Positions 17,040-25,922 are shown, counted from the first letter of the stretch. The stretch: 64,000 nucleotides of DNA from Candidatus Peregrinibacteria bacterium (GCA_016932505.1 JAFGCT010000033.1:33585-97584), one strand, 5' to 3'. Translations and numbers: made by a program. The notes: generated by a model from the sequence alone, not told the origin.

Positions 17040-17858
17040 TCAAGTTTTCAAATTTTCATATAATGCTTTCTCCATCACCTCAATCGGAGCGCTTTTTCCA
17101 AACCAAATTTCAAATTGTCCACAAGCTTGATGAAGTAGCATTCTTGCACCTGTAATTGTTTCTGCGCCGGCTTTTTCCGCTTCTTTTAGTAATTGAGTTT
17201 TAATAGGATTAGTAATTATATCCATTACAACCTTAACTCCTTTTAATTGGTCAGCGTGTAACAAGCTCTCATTTGAATTTGGAGACATTCCAACTGGCGT
17301 AGTGTTAATAACAATGTCAAAATCGGCTTCAGGTATTTGTCTAAAATCAATCGTTTCGATATTAAATTCTTTTGCAAGTTCATCTGCTTTTCCTTTAGTG
17401 CGATTAAAAACATAAACATCGGCACCATATTCGTTAAGACCATAACAAATTGCCCTAGCGGCACCACCGGCACCTAGTACCAATACTTTTTTACCTTTAA
17501 TATCAGATTTTTCCTTAAGGGCCTGTACTGCTCCCGTTACATCAGTATTATAACCATTTAATACCGAATCAGCATTTTCAACCGTGTTTACTGAGCCGAC
17601 TATTTTAGAGATAGGGTCATAATTATCCATATATTTCATTATCTCGAGTTTATACGGCATTGTTACGCTAAAACCCGCTATATTATTAAGTTCAGTTTCA
17701 TAACAAAAATTAGCCAGATTCTCTTCATTAGAAGGATCAATATCAAAAACTTTATATTCGGCATCAATCCCTTCCGATTTAAATGCAGCATTGTGCATAA
17801 CAGGGCTGAGTGAATGTTTAACTGGATGCCCTACTATTCCGTATACTTTCTTCTTCAT
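17040..17858 (-). CDS. aroE: Shikimate dehydrogenase
   Basis: 272 residues, normal length. It reduces 3-dehydroshikimate to shikimate with NADPH. Substrate site: SLSP (16-19), catalytic Lys70 in VTMPYK and Asp106 in NGYNTD. Nucleotide site: GAGGAARA (129-136) and the NADPH-selecting NRTKGK (152-157). No other chorismate-pathway gene is visible, so it may act in a scattered pathway or in salvage. It lies 76 bp after hisS on the same strand. Confidence 0.94.
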   Translation of the reverse strand: MKKKVYGIVGHPVKHSLSPVMHNAAFKSEGIDAEYKVFDIDPSNEENLANFCYETELNNIAGFSVTMPYKLEIMKYMDNYDPISKIVGSVNTVENADSVLNGYNTDVTGAVQALKEKSDIKGKKVLVLGAGGAARAICYGLNEYGADVYVFNRTKGKADELAKEFNIETIDFRQIPEADFDIVINTTPVGMSPNSNESLLHADQLKGVKVVMDIITNPIKTQLLKEAEKAGAETITGARMLLHQACGQFEIWFGKSAPIEVMEKALYENLKT

Positions 17859-17859
17859 A

Positions 17860-17934
17860 AATTAAAAATTTAGCATTTCGTATTTCTGATTTCGTATTCA
17901 AATGTAAAATGGCAAATTTGAAATGCGAAATGTT
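17860..17934. repeat. Iterated-unit hairpin between hisS and aroE
   Basis: CATTTCGTATTTC and repeats of ATTTCGTATT pair with the facing GAAATGCGAAATG. Confidence 0.5.
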
Positions 17935-19245
17935 TTATTCTTCCCAAAGTTTTTTATTAGCTAGTGGATTCTTGCCAAGAAGCTCCACCATTTTATCTAC
18001 AATGCCTTCATAAGAAACTGTTTCCTGACTTCCCTTTTTCATATCCCTAAGAATTATAGTTCCTTCCTGAACTTCAATTTGACCGAGTATAAGCGAGTAT
18101 TGTGCTCCAAGCCTATCTGCAAGCCCCATTTGAGATTTCATAGAATCCTTTCCTACTGCACCGACAACATTAAGACCCTGATCACGTAATTTATTAATAA
18201 GAGTCAATGATTTCTTTTTTGCAACAAGGCCAAGCTGAGCAACAAATATTGCAACAGCATCCTTATTAGGAGGTCTTATTCCAGCCTCTTTCATATATTC
18301 TATTGTTCGCTCAATTCCTGCTGCAAAACCTACCGCAGGCGTTGGTTGACCACCCATAATTTCAATAAGTCCGTCATACCTTCCACCACCACCAGTTGCG
18401 TTTTGTGAACCTTCTTTCTTACTCCAGAATTCAAAAACTGTATGAGTATAGTAGTCGAGCCCACGTACAAGAAGGGGATTTAATTCATAAGGAACGTTTA
18501 ATTCTTCAAGATATTCTTTTAGTATTTCAAAATGCTCTTTGGACTCATTACATATTACATTTTCAAATTTTGGAGCCATAGAAGCTAGTATTTGGCAGTC
18601 TTCCTCTTTACAGTCGAGTAGTCTTAGGGGATTTTCTAGCATACGTCTTTTGCAATCTTCACAAAGACTTCTTTCTTTTCCAGTATAGAAGTTTATAAGG
18701 TCTTCTTTAAATTTCACCCTGTCTTCCATAGAACCAATCGTATTAAGCTGAAGAGAAAGTCTGTCAGCGATTCCAAGGTCCTGATTTATTCGGTAGGCAA
18801 GGTATATGACCTGAGCATCAACGGCAGGATCACTTTCGCCGATAACTTCACATCCAAATTGATGGAATTGCCTGTATCTTCCTTTTTGAGGACGATTATA
18901 TCTAAAATGAGGCTCTATGTAGTAAAGTTCTACAGGTTTTGGCATCTGTTGCATACCATGTTCTAGATACGCTCTTACAACCCCGGCAGTTCCTTCAGGC
19001 TTTAAAGCGTATTTTTTCCCGCTTTTACTTTCAAGAGTAAACATTTCTTTCTCAACAATGTCGGATGTACCACCAATACTTCTAGTAAAAACTTCAATAT
19101 CTTCAAAAATTGGTGTGCTTATTCTTCTGTATCCCGCACGTCTGCAATGATGACGAACCACCTTTTTTATAAACGAAAAATACAAGTGATCATCTGGTAA
19201 AACATCATGAACTCCTTTAGGTGATTGGTATAATGGCGCAGACAT
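17935..19245 (-). CDS. hisS: Histidyl-tRNA synthetase
   Basis: 436 residues, class II synthetase. Motif 1 region around ISTPIFEDIEVFTRSIG; motif 2 with FRYNRPQKGRYRQFHQFGCEVIG; the HisRS-specific LVRGLDYYTHTVFE; motif 3 with GGGGRYDGL and AVGFAAGIERT. A C-terminal anticodon-binding domain (about 335-420) follows. It charges tRNA-His with histidine. First gene of the minus-strand run hisS-aroE-nth. Confidence 0.96.
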   Translation of the reverse strand: MSAPLYQSPKGVHDVLPDDHLYFSFIKKVVRHHCRRAGYRRISTPIFEDIEVFTRSIGGTSDIVEKEMFTLESKSGKKYALKPEGTAGVVRAYLEHGMQQMPKPVELYYIEPHFRYNRPQKGRYRQFHQFGCEVIGESDPAVDAQVIYLAYRINQDLGIADRLSLQLNTIGSMEDRVKFKEDLINFYTGKERSLCEDCKRRMLENPLRLLDCKEEDCQILASMAPKFENVICNESKEHFEILKEYLEELNVPYELNPLLVRGLDYYTHTVFEFWSKKEGSQNATGGGGRYDGLIEIMGGQPTPAVGFAAGIERTIEYMKEAGIRPPNKDAVAIFVAQLGLVAKKKSLTLINKLRDQGLNVVGAVGKDSMKSQMGLADRLGAQYSLILGQIEVQEGTIILRDMKKGSQETVSYEGIVDKMVELLGKNPLANKKLWEE

Positions 19246-19338
19246 ATAAAAAAAATTAATGAATAAGAGAATAACTAAAGTTTACTGTATCATCAAAAAT
19301 AAAAGTGTGCAATGCAATTATCGTGTCTAAATGTTAGT

Positions 19339-19463
19339 AAATCTCAAATCTCAAATCTCAAATCTCAAATCTCAAATCTCAAACCTTGCCTACCGGCAGG
19401 CAGGTCTCAAATCACAAATCACAAATCACAAATCACAAATCACAAATCACAAATCACAAATCC
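19339..19463. repeat. Heptamer tandem repeats (AAATCTC)6 and (AAATCAC)7 around a GC-rich palindrome
   Basis: Six copies of AAATCTC (19339-19380), then CCTTGCCTACCGGCAGGCAGG-type palindrome sequence (19384-19404), then seven copies of AAATCAC (19409-19457). The array fills the gap between the start of hisS and the end of the lipoprotein gene. The same heptamers recur at 29822-29845, 50230-50257 and, as AAATCAT, 50349-50369. It also occurs inside rsmH. Spacer-free and only 7 bp, so this is not CRISPR. Confidence 0.9.
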
Positions 19464-19470
19464 TTACCTC

Positions 19471-20058
19471 CTAAATACATCCTGCTTTTATATAGTCTTT
19501 GTCATTGTAGGTTTTTCCAATTTTTAACTTATTCATAAAAAGCTCAAGCTCTTCGGCATTAGATGTACAAGTTTCAGTCGGAGACACAAGAATACTCTTC
19601 TTAATAAGATTTTCCGCTTTTTTCTGTTTTTCTAAAATATCATCTGTAATATCGCCTTGAAAGCTACTATTAATATTAACCTGAAAATCAGTCGTAGTCA
19701 TTACTAGTGTGCATTCATTATTTTTACCTCTATTTAATTTTAAATCCTTAATTGTCTTGCTTGAAAACATAGAATATAAATCACCCATAAACGACATATC
19801 AGAATTTTCAGTATAAGTCATGTGTGCCGGTGAACAGCTTTTAGCAGATTTGATAAAACAATCAATATCCATACCACATTCTAAGAACATATTTTCAATT
19901 TTCTCTTCCTCAGGTGGTAAATCAGGAATTTTAGGTAAATCATTTGATTCCTGAATTGATATTTCAGGGATTATTTCTTCGTTAGTAATAGAACCACAGG
20001 AAGAAAGAATGGATGTCATTAGGATAATAACTATGATTATTGCAGATATATTTTTCAT
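19471..20058 (-). CDS. Lipoprotein of unknown function
   Basis: 195 residues. The N-terminus MKNISAIIIVIILMTSILSSC has a lipobox (LSSC), so it should be lipid-anchored at the outer face of the membrane. Five further cysteines (CGMDIDCF, SCSP, NECTL, ETCTS) suggest disulfides in the exported domain. I do not recognise the family. It starts six bases after the stop of an oligopeptide-binding protein gene on the same strand. Shared transcription, and perhaps shared function, is likely. Confidence 0.7.
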   Translation of the reverse strand: MKNISAIIIVIILMTSILSSCGSITNEEIIPEISIQESNDLPKIPDLPPEEEKIENMFLECGMDIDCFIKSAKSCSPAHMTYTENSDMSFMGDLYSMFSSKTIKDLKLNRGKNNECTLVMTTTDFQVNINSSFQGDITDDILEKQKKAENLIKKSILVSPTETCTSNAEELELFMNKLKIGKTYNDKDYIKAGCI

Positions 20059-20064
20059 ATTAAA

Positions 20065-21525
20065 TTATTTAACTTCGGTGGCAAGAACTAAACCATCTAA
20101 TCTTGGTTCCCACTCTACATTTGGCTGAACTGCATAAAGCCGGGAAGACTCAAACAACGGTATTCCTATTAGGTCTTCGTCAATTTTCAGCATGATGTCC
20201 TGTAATAATGATAATCTCTTTTGAGGATCCATTTCCATTCTAGCTTCATCTATCATTTTATCGACTTCTTCATTTTTGTAGCGTCCATTATTAAACTCTC
20301 CTTCGCTATAAATAAAAGCATCCAAAAATCCTCCAGCATCTCCATCTTCAGCTTGCCATCCAATTAGGAATAATTGTGAGTTATTATTTTTTATCGCATC
20401 TAAAAGTGCTTCAGGAGAAGTAGGATTGCTTTTAACTGAAAAACCGGCTTCTCTGAGTTGTTTAACAAGGTATTCACTTAGTGTTTTATAGCTACTCAGG
20501 TAATCAAATTTAATTTTTTCTAAATGGTCTTTGAAAATATTCTGTGCCCTTTTTTCTTCGCTGTATACAAAGCGAGGTATATCTGAATTGTAGCCATAAA
20601 CACCAGGTGCAATAAATTGAGTGGCTTGGCGTACAAAAGAATTTCCAATTGATTCAATTTGCTTAGGGTCAAAAATTGACCTAATCGCTTCACGGACTTC
20701 TTTTTTCCCTATGATTTCATCATCAAGTTTAAACATCAGAAAATTTACCTCAAGGCTATAGCTTGTTTTAATTTGTTCAGCGGGAAGCTCAAGAGCTTGT
20801 TCCTGAGGGACTGCTACCAAAATATCAGTTTTACCTTCTTCAAAATCATTTTTTCTAAGTGTTTTATTCAAAGTAACGATATATTCCGCGTTTCTATATA
20901 AAGGTTGGCGCCCCCAGTAATCGGTAAAAGCAGTAAGATCAAGTTTTGCCCCCTGAGTCCATTCACGTATTTTATAAGGACCTGTACCCATATTTCCTGG
21001 CCGACTTATAAAAAATTTAGTTAGTTTTGAAAGCAGAAGTGGATCAGGAGTTTTTGTAATTATCTGAATATTATAGTCATCTATAACCTTAATATCCTCA
21101 ATTGTTTTTATATAAGTAGAAATCAGACTGTTTTTTGCTTCCTTCGCAGAGTTAAAACTATCAACAACACTTTTTGCGTTAAACGAACTTCTATCGTGGA
21201 ATTTTACATTCTTCCGAAGTTTGAATTCCCATGTTGTGGGATCTACATTACCCCATGAAACAGCAAGTGCAGGTGTTAATTTTAAGTTTCTGTCAAAAGT
21301 AACAAGACCTTCATAAATATTTCCAGTACGAATAATATTGTTTAAATTCAGGGCATAAGGTGAAATATCGGTAGCAGATTCATTTAATACAATAGTCAGC
21401 ACATCTTCTTTATATTCTGCACCGCCAAAAATCAACTCTTTTCCTTTATCTATTACAAAGTCTTTTTTAATGTATCCAATAAGAGCTATTACTATTAAGA
21501 AGCCGATAATAATATTCTTTTTCAT
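20065..21525 (-). CDS. Oligopeptide/dipeptide ABC transporter substrate-binding protein (SBP_bac_5)
   Basis: 486 residues with an N-terminal signal/anchor (MKKNIIIGFLIVIALIGYI) and no lipobox Cys. The mature part follows family 5 solute-binding proteins: ISPYALNLNNIIRTGNIYEGLVTFDRNLKLTPALA, then FKLRKNVKFHDRSSFNAKSVVDS, and late in the protein LFLIGWQAEDGDAGGFLDAF. These proteins bind peptides (or occasionally nickel, heme or sugars) outside the cell. No permease or ATPase gene lies nearby, so the importer must be encoded elsewhere or the protein acts alone. Paired with the lipoprotein gene downstream. Confidence 0.88.
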   Translation of the reverse strand: MKKNIIIGFLIVIALIGYIKKDFVIDKGKELIFGGAEYKEDVLTIVLNESATDISPYALNLNNIIRTGNIYEGLVTFDRNLKLTPALAVSWGNVDPTTWEFKLRKNVKFHDRSSFNAKSVVDSFNSAKEAKNSLISTYIKTIEDIKVIDDYNIQIITKTPDPLLLSKLTKFFISRPGNMGTGPYKIREWTQGAKLDLTAFTDYWGRQPLYRNAEYIVTLNKTLRKNDFEEGKTDILVAVPQEQALELPAEQIKTSYSLEVNFLMFKLDDEIIGKKEVREAIRSIFDPKQIESIGNSFVRQATQFIAPGVYGYNSDIPRFVYSEEKRAQNIFKDHLEKIKFDYLSSYKTLSEYLVKQLREAGFSVKSNPTSPEALLDAIKNNNSQLFLIGWQAEDGDAGGFLDAFIYSEGEFNNGRYKNEEVDKMIDEARMEMDPQKRLSLLQDIMLKIDEDLIGIPLFESSRLYAVQPNVEWEPRLDGLVLATEVK

Positions 21526-21670
21526 TTATATTTAATTTACGAACTAACAATATAACGTAATGACGCCTTGATAATTATATAGGGTTTAAACTGTTTCGTC
21601 ATCTCGTTATTTGATAGTTTCGCTGCCCAATTACCATAACCACTTGCAGGAGGGTTTTTAATAAATAAAA

Positions 21671-21691
21671 AGACCCCGCAAAGCGAGGTCT
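21671..21691 (-). terminator. Terminator of the STAS/kinase operon
   Basis: On the minus strand AGACCTCGC-TTT-GCGGGGTCT followed by TTTTTATTTATT. A strong intrinsic terminator 35 bp after the STAS gene. Confidence 0.85.
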
Positions 21692-21726
21692 CAATAATAA
21701 GATTTTCAATATGGCACTTGAAATAA

Positions 21727-22194
21727 TTAAGCAGTTGGCGGAGTTGTAGGAGCCTGATTAACAGGAGCCTGCTGACTAGCAGCTGCAACAGGAGTCTCTG
21801 CAGCAGGTGCTGGAGTAGCTTCAGATGGAGCTGCGCCACTGAAGGCTGCCTTTGCTTCATCTAAATTTTCCAATGTATCGATTATTTGTGTAATTCCTAC
21901 AACCTTCAAGATATCAAGAATATTTGCTCGAGGTCGTGCAATTACAATTTTACCGTTTTTAGCTGTAACTTGTGAATACCAGTCGGTTAGATAACCGATT
22001 GATTTTGAATTCATATATTCAAGACCTGCAAAGTCTAAAAGAATATTAGGCTCAGCCATCTCAGTTATTACCTGATATATTTTTTTAGCTTCACTATCAA
22101 CATTGGTTTCATCAAGCTGGCCTTCGAATCCGATGAGTTTAATCATCTTTCCTGCCTGATCAATGTCCTGAAATGAAATATTAACTTGTGCCAT
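21727..22194 (-). CDS. STAS-domain anti-sigma factor antagonist (RsbV/SpoIIAA-like)
   Basis: 155 residues. Residues 1-112 form a STAS domain with the expected LLDFAGLEYMNSKSIGYL segment. Its Ser residues (MNSKS) occupy the position that is phosphorylated in RsbV/SpoIIAA. Residues 113-155 are a tail rich in Ala, Pro and Thr, not typical of the family. It lies 42 bp after an RsbW-like kinase gene. Together they look like a partner-switching pair in which the antagonist sequesters the kinase. No sigma factor is adjacent. Confidence 0.85.
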   Translation of the reverse strand: MAQVNISFQDIDQAGKMIKLIGFEGQLDETNVDSEAKKIYQVITEMAEPNILLDFAGLEYMNSKSIGYLTDWYSQVTAKNGKIVIARPRANILDILKVVGITQIIDTLENLDEAKAAFSGAAPSEATPAPAAETPVAAASQQAPVNQAPTTPPTA

Positions 22195-22236
22195 CTTTTT
22201 TGTAATTAAAAATTGTAAATTGTAAATTAAAAATTG

Positions 22237-22812
22237 TTATAAAGCCTCTCCTTCGTCCAGATTTTTTATAACATGAACAGTGATTCCTCCTTTTTCATTT
22301 TCTTTAAATTCAAGGCTATCTGTCCACGCAGCAACTATTTGTGCAAGTCCTCTTCCACGTATACTTGTAATAGTGGTTGGGTCTGCATTTTTATGCTCTT
22401 CAACATAGGTTGCGAGCTCTTTAGCAGTTTTTTTATTAGGCCCTGTTCCGGTATCTTCCACAAACACTTCGATATATTTTCCTTTCTGACTCACAAAAGT
22501 AACTTTAATATCCTGACCTGGAGCGGAACCAAATTCAATAGCATTATTTGTTAGTTCATCTACTACTGATTGAAAACGAAACGCCCATTGTTCCGAAAAT
22601 CCTGTCATGTTTTGCACAACAGTCATTGTAAAATCTCTGATTCCAGACATAAAATATGCGTTTGTCGGAAGAATTACTGAAATTTTTACTGGTTTTTCGG
22701 TAGAGTTAGCACTATTGCTTTTGCTTAGCACACTGTGTTCTGCAGGATGATTAGCATCAGAATGTACTATTGTTTCAGCGGTTGGAGCCGTTGGTGTTGT
22801 CGTACCTTCCAT
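22237..22812 (-). CDS. RsbW-like serine kinase / ATP-binding protein
   Basis: 191 residues. An N-terminal Thr/Pro/Ser-rich stretch (1-42) precedes a GHKL ATPase domain. The N box is VVDELTNNAIEFG, the G1 box VEDTGTGP and the G2 box SIRGRGLAQIVAAW. This is the anti-sigma kinase fold (RsbW/SpoIIAB). It should phosphorylate the STAS protein encoded next to it and bind an unseen target. The operon ends at the terminator at 21671. Confidence 0.85.
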   Translation of the reverse strand: MEGTTTPTAPTAETIVHSDANHPAEHSVLSKSNSANSTEKPVKISVILPTNAYFMSGIRDFTMTVVQNMTGFSEQWAFRFQSVVDELTNNAIEFGSAPGQDIKVTFVSQKGKYIEVFVEDTGTGPNKKTAKELATYVEEHKNADPTTITSIRGRGLAQIVAAWTDSLEFKENEKGGITVHVIKNLDEGEAL

Positions 22813-22879
22813 TAGTTTTTTGATTATTTATCTTACTATTATAGCAAAAATCGCATTAAAAATCAAGTCTTATATGCCT

Positions 22880-22950
22880 AAATACTCAAGAACTTATAAA
22901 CTGAAGAACTAATGTTTCTTAGTCTATAAGTTTACAAGTTTATAAGTCTA
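22880..22950. repeat. Iterated-unit hairpin between lepB and the kinase gene
   Basis: AACTTATAAACTGAAGAACT faces TATAAGTTTACAAGTTTATAAGT. Both are built of a CTTATAAACT-type unit. Confidence 0.55.
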
Positions 22951-22956
22951 GAAGTT

Positions 22957-23946
22957 TTAATATTCTGCGCCTTTTATAAACCGAACATCAGAAAGTGGCC
23001 AAAGAACAACCAATACCTTTCCATCTATATAATTTATGTCTACATAAGGTGTAAGCTCCTGATCAATAGGGGAATACCAGCTTCTTGAGTCGTTGCTGTG
23101 GTTGCGGTTATCGCCCAAAACAAAGTATCTGTTTTCCGGTACAATAAAGATATTACTTGCTACATCTTCTTTTTGATTGAAATAAGTGTTACCTGAATTT
23201 TCAGAATTAAGATAAGGTTCATTAATTTCAACAAAATTATCTTCTCCGGATTTCTTTAAGTACACTAAGCCATTTTCAATTTTTACCTGATCCCCAGGAA
23301 TGCCGATAATCCTTTTAACAAAAAATTCAGGTCCGGTAGAGCTGTATATTCTAACTGCATATGATTGATTAGCATCTCCAACAAGTACCATTTCTTTATT
23401 CTTGATTTCCTCGTCAGTTATGTTTCTTTTTTCAGCACTATCCCAAGTAATTGCTGAGTTAATTTCCGGATTATTATTGCTTATAGGTCTGAAATACACT
23501 AAGTCATTTTTATTAACTTTATCCTTACAAAACCAGAACTTTTTTACAAAATCATTTTGACAATAAATGACATTTTTAGAAGTTCTTAATTCGCTTAAAT
23601 CAAGTTTTGCCACACCATCTTCATCTGTTGTCATTGCTTCTTCGAATTTTGGAAGGTATTTTCTGGTAATTGGCGGTGTAAAAACAATAGGATCTCCTCT
23701 TTCCGGAGTACCTATATTATAGCTAAGCTTATCAATTAATATAAATTCATTACTATGTAGAGTGTCTGACATTGAAGCTCCAATTACTCTAAAAGGTGAT
23801 ATAAGGAAGCTTCTTATTAAAACAACTAACGCAATTATAATAACGGCATTATATAGAATATCTACTATAAAAAGACCGATTTCCTTGAATAATCTTTTGG
23901 CTTTATTACTATTAGGCTGAGGTATTTTATTGGTGTTTTGTTTCAT
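22957..23946 (-). CDS. lepB: Signal peptidase I with long insertion
   Basis: Start taken at the ATG at 23946 (MKQNTNKIPQ); about 329 residues. One membrane segment (about 24-46). The catalytic Ser is S58 in GASMSDTL, the general-base Lys is K211 in VKRIIGIPGD, and box E is GDNRNHSNDSR (278-288). It cleaves signal peptides on the outer side of the membrane, serving the many secreted proteins here. Between box C (RGDPIVF, 83-89) and box D lies an insertion of roughly 100 residues with two Cys (VIYCQ, WFCKD), much longer than in Gram-positive enzymes. Confidence 0.92.
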   Translation of the reverse strand: MKQNTNKIPQPNSNKAKRLFKEIGLFIVDILYNAVIIIALVVLIRSFLISPFRVIGASMSDTLHSNEFILIDKLSYNIGTPERGDPIVFTPPITRKYLPKFEEAMTTDEDGVAKLDLSELRTSKNVIYCQNDFVKKFWFCKDKVNKNDLVYFRPISNNNPEINSAITWDSAEKRNITDEEIKNKEMVLVGDANQSYAVRIYSSTGPEFFVKRIIGIPGDQVKIENGLVYLKKSGEDNFVEINEPYLNSENSGNTYFNQKEDVASNIFIVPENRYFVLGDNRNHSNDSRSWYSPIDQELTPYVDINYIDGKVLVVLWPLSDVRFIKGAEY

Positions 23947-24109
23947 TTCTAAGAATAAAAATAACAAAAATAGTTTAAAGTATTCAGGAATATTTACAAG
24001 GGATTATCGAAATTTGATTTTTGAATAGTACAGTATCAAATTTCATACCTTTTTTATTTACAAACCACTCAATTTATGAAATAATGACTACGAAAACAAA
24101 AAACAAAAA

Positions 24110-24685
24110 ATGATCATCGAGAAACTTATATTCAGCAAACACCTTGAAAAAGGTGAAAAGGTGCTATATTCAGTCCATAAACATTGGATTGATATTTTTA
24201 AATCTGTTTTAGAAATATCATTTTTTGGGTTGGTTATTCCATGGGGTTTCTATTTAATGGGATTCAATACAGAACTTTTCTTTTGGGTAGCTGTGGTGTG
24301 GTCAGGTATGGCTTATTTACGTTTTTTATATTTATTGGTTGATTGGTATTCTGATGTTTGGCTTGTTACGTCAATGGGTATTATTACTGTGGAATGGCGT
24401 GGAATATTTAGTAATGCAGCAACTCGCCTTGGATATGAAGATATCGAAGGAGTCGGATATGATATAAACGGATTTTGGCCTACGGTACTCAGGTATGGAG
24501 ATATGACATTGAAAGTTATGTCCGGAAATAATTTGGAGCTAAAAACTGCAAACAAACCACAAAAGGCAGAATTGGAAATAATGAGGTGTCAGGAATTATT
24601 TATGAATGATAAAGAAATGCAAGATGCAGGAAATCTAAAAAACTTACTTTCCCAAATGGTTTCTCACCATATGAGGAATAAATGA
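24110..24685 (+). CDS. Bacterial PH (bPH) domain membrane protein
   Basis: 191 residues. The N-terminal segment KHLEKGEKVLYSVHKHWIDIF precedes two hydrophobic helices (about 33-70). A bPH2-type domain follows, with DVWLVTSMGIITVEWRGIFS and the core strand RYGDMTLKVMSG. These proteins are widespread in CPR and other bacteria and have no firm role. An inverted repeat AAATTTGAT...ATCAAATTT lies about 70-100 bp upstream. Confidence 0.75.
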   Translation: MIIEKLIFSKHLEKGEKVLYSVHKHWIDIFKSVLEISFFGLVIPWGFYLMGFNTELFFWVAVVWSGMAYLRFLYLLVDWYSDVWLVTSMGIITVEWRGIFSNAATRLGYEDIEGVGYDINGFWPTVLRYGDMTLKVMSGNNLELKTANKPQKAELEIMRCQELFMNDKEMQDAGNLKNLLSQMVSHHMRNK

Positions 24686-24843
24686 GTGAGATTATTGCGA
24701 AAAGTAGGATTATTAAGATTATTAAGAATATAATCGGCATTACCCCAATAATCCCAATAATCCTACAAATCCCACTCATCTCACAAAAAAATAAAAAACA
24801 AAAAACAAAAATAAACAATCCCGTTTAAAGCGGGAACAAAAAC
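24686..24843. repeat. Iterated-unit hairpin and second stem-loop before the HEPN-like gene
   Basis: GTAGGATTATTAAGATTATT (about 24706-24725) faces CCCAATAATCCCAATAATCC, forming a hairpin built of ATTATT-containing units. A separate stem TCCCGTT-TAA-AGCGGGA lies directly upstream of the next ATG, close enough to affect ribosome access. Confidence 0.6.
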
Positions 24844-25245
24844 ATGAAATTTTTTCTGGCAATAGTGCTGGCTTTCGTTATCGTGGATGTAGTAATCGTC
24901 TTTTATGTAGTATATAAGCGTTCGCGAAAAAAGCTCTCAAAACAAATCAAAGATGAAATCTGTGATTCATGGAAGCAGATAATCCGTCAAAGTGATAAAA
25001 GTCATGCGATTATGAATGCTGATAAATTACTGGACCATACACTTACTCAACTTGGATATAAAGGTAGTCTTGGTGCAAAGCTCAAAAAATCTCCACGACT
25101 TTTTAAAGATATAAATTCAGTTTGGAGAGCTCATAAGGTAAGAAACAACATTGCTCACCAGATGAATTATAAAGTAACTGAAAAAGCATATAAGGATTCA
25201 ATGTTAGCCTTTAAGCAGGCTTTTAAAGATTTGAAAATATTTTAA
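24844..25245 (+). CDS. Membrane-anchored HEPN-like protein
   Basis: 133 residues. An N-terminal membrane helix (3-24) is followed by a basic stretch and an all-helical cytosolic domain. The motif RNNIAH (100-105) fits the R-x4-6-H signature of HEPN domains, many of which are metal-independent RNases. The surrounding text FKDINSVWRAHKVRNNIAHQ resembles the second half of small HEPN proteins. No partner nucleotidyltransferase or defence gene is adjacent. RNase activity is inference, and a structural HEPN-like bundle is also possible. Confidence 0.55.
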   Translation: MKFFLAIVLAFVIVDVVIVFYVVYKRSRKKLSKQIKDEICDSWKQIIRQSDKSHAIMNADKLLDHTLTQLGYKGSLGAKLKKSPRLFKDINSVWRAHKVRNNIAHQMNYKVTEKAYKDSMLAFKQAFKDLKIF

Positions 25246-25349
25246 CCAAATAGAGGATCGAATAGTTGCTCGGATAGAGAATCGAATAGAATAATTTTTC
25301 TCCAATACGATCTCCAATACGATCTCCAATACGATCTCCAATACGAAAT
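25246..25349. repeat. Iterated-unit hairpin between the HEPN-like gene and coaE
   Basis: The left part has GATCGAATAG, CTCGGATAGAG and AATCGAATAG; the right part has four tandem copies of CTCCAATACGAT. The two sides are imperfect complements, and the repeats run right up to the coaE start. Confidence 0.75.
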
Positions 25350-25922
25350 ATGATACTAGGAATAACAGGCATCAGCGGATCAGGAAAGCACACAGCGGCG
25401 GAATTTTTAAAGCAAAAAGGGTGGGTAATTTTAGATGCAGACAGAGTGGCTCACTATTTATATAGACCTTACACCGCTTTATGGAAAGCAATGACAACTG
25501 AATTCGGAGAAGGAATTTTAGGTGTAAATGACAAAATTGACAGGCAGAAGCTCGCAAGTATTGTTTTTAACCCTGATAATACCGATGCGCTCGAAAGGCT
25601 TAATAAAATTACACATCCTGAAATTAAAAGATATCTTAAAAACGAGATACATCATCTTCATCGTAGAGATCCGAATATTGCAATAGTTGCGGCATTGTGG
25701 GAGGGGGTTGGGCTTACAGAAATATGTGATAAAACCCTTCTTATAAGAACGGATAAACAACTTGCTTATGAACGCATTAAAAAAAGAGATGGTATAGAAA
25801 ATAACATTTATGATTTACGGATAAAAAGTTATGTTGAAATTCCAAATCCTGATTACACAATTGAAAATAAAGGAGAATATAAGGAGTTTTACAGAGAAAT
25901 TAAGGAGATATTGAAAATCTGA
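25350..25922 (+). CDS. coaE: Dephospho-CoA kinase
   Basis: 190 residues. P-loop GISGSGKHT (6-14), with His in the spot usually held by Ser or Thr. Then LDADRVAHYLY, the substrate-binding Asp-Ala-Asp region, and EWEG-like ALWEGVG in the core, with the lid RIKKRDG. It phosphorylates the 3' hydroxyl of dephospho-CoA, the last step of CoA synthesis. No other CoA gene is in view. The start follows directly on the repeat array, with no Shine-Dalgarno site. Confidence 0.88.
   Translation: MILGITGISGSGKHTAAEFLKQKGWVILDADRVAHYLYRPYTALWKAMTTEFGEGILGVNDKIDRQKLASIVFNPDNTDALERLNKITHPEIKRYLKNEIHHLHRRDPNIAIVAALWEGVGLTEICDKTLLIRTDKQLAYERIKKRDGIENNIYDLRIKSYVEIPNPDYTIENKGEYKEFYREIKEILKI

Noticed and set aside
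19339..19463. CRISPR array
   Set aside because: Units are 7 bp without spacers, and no cas gene is in the window.
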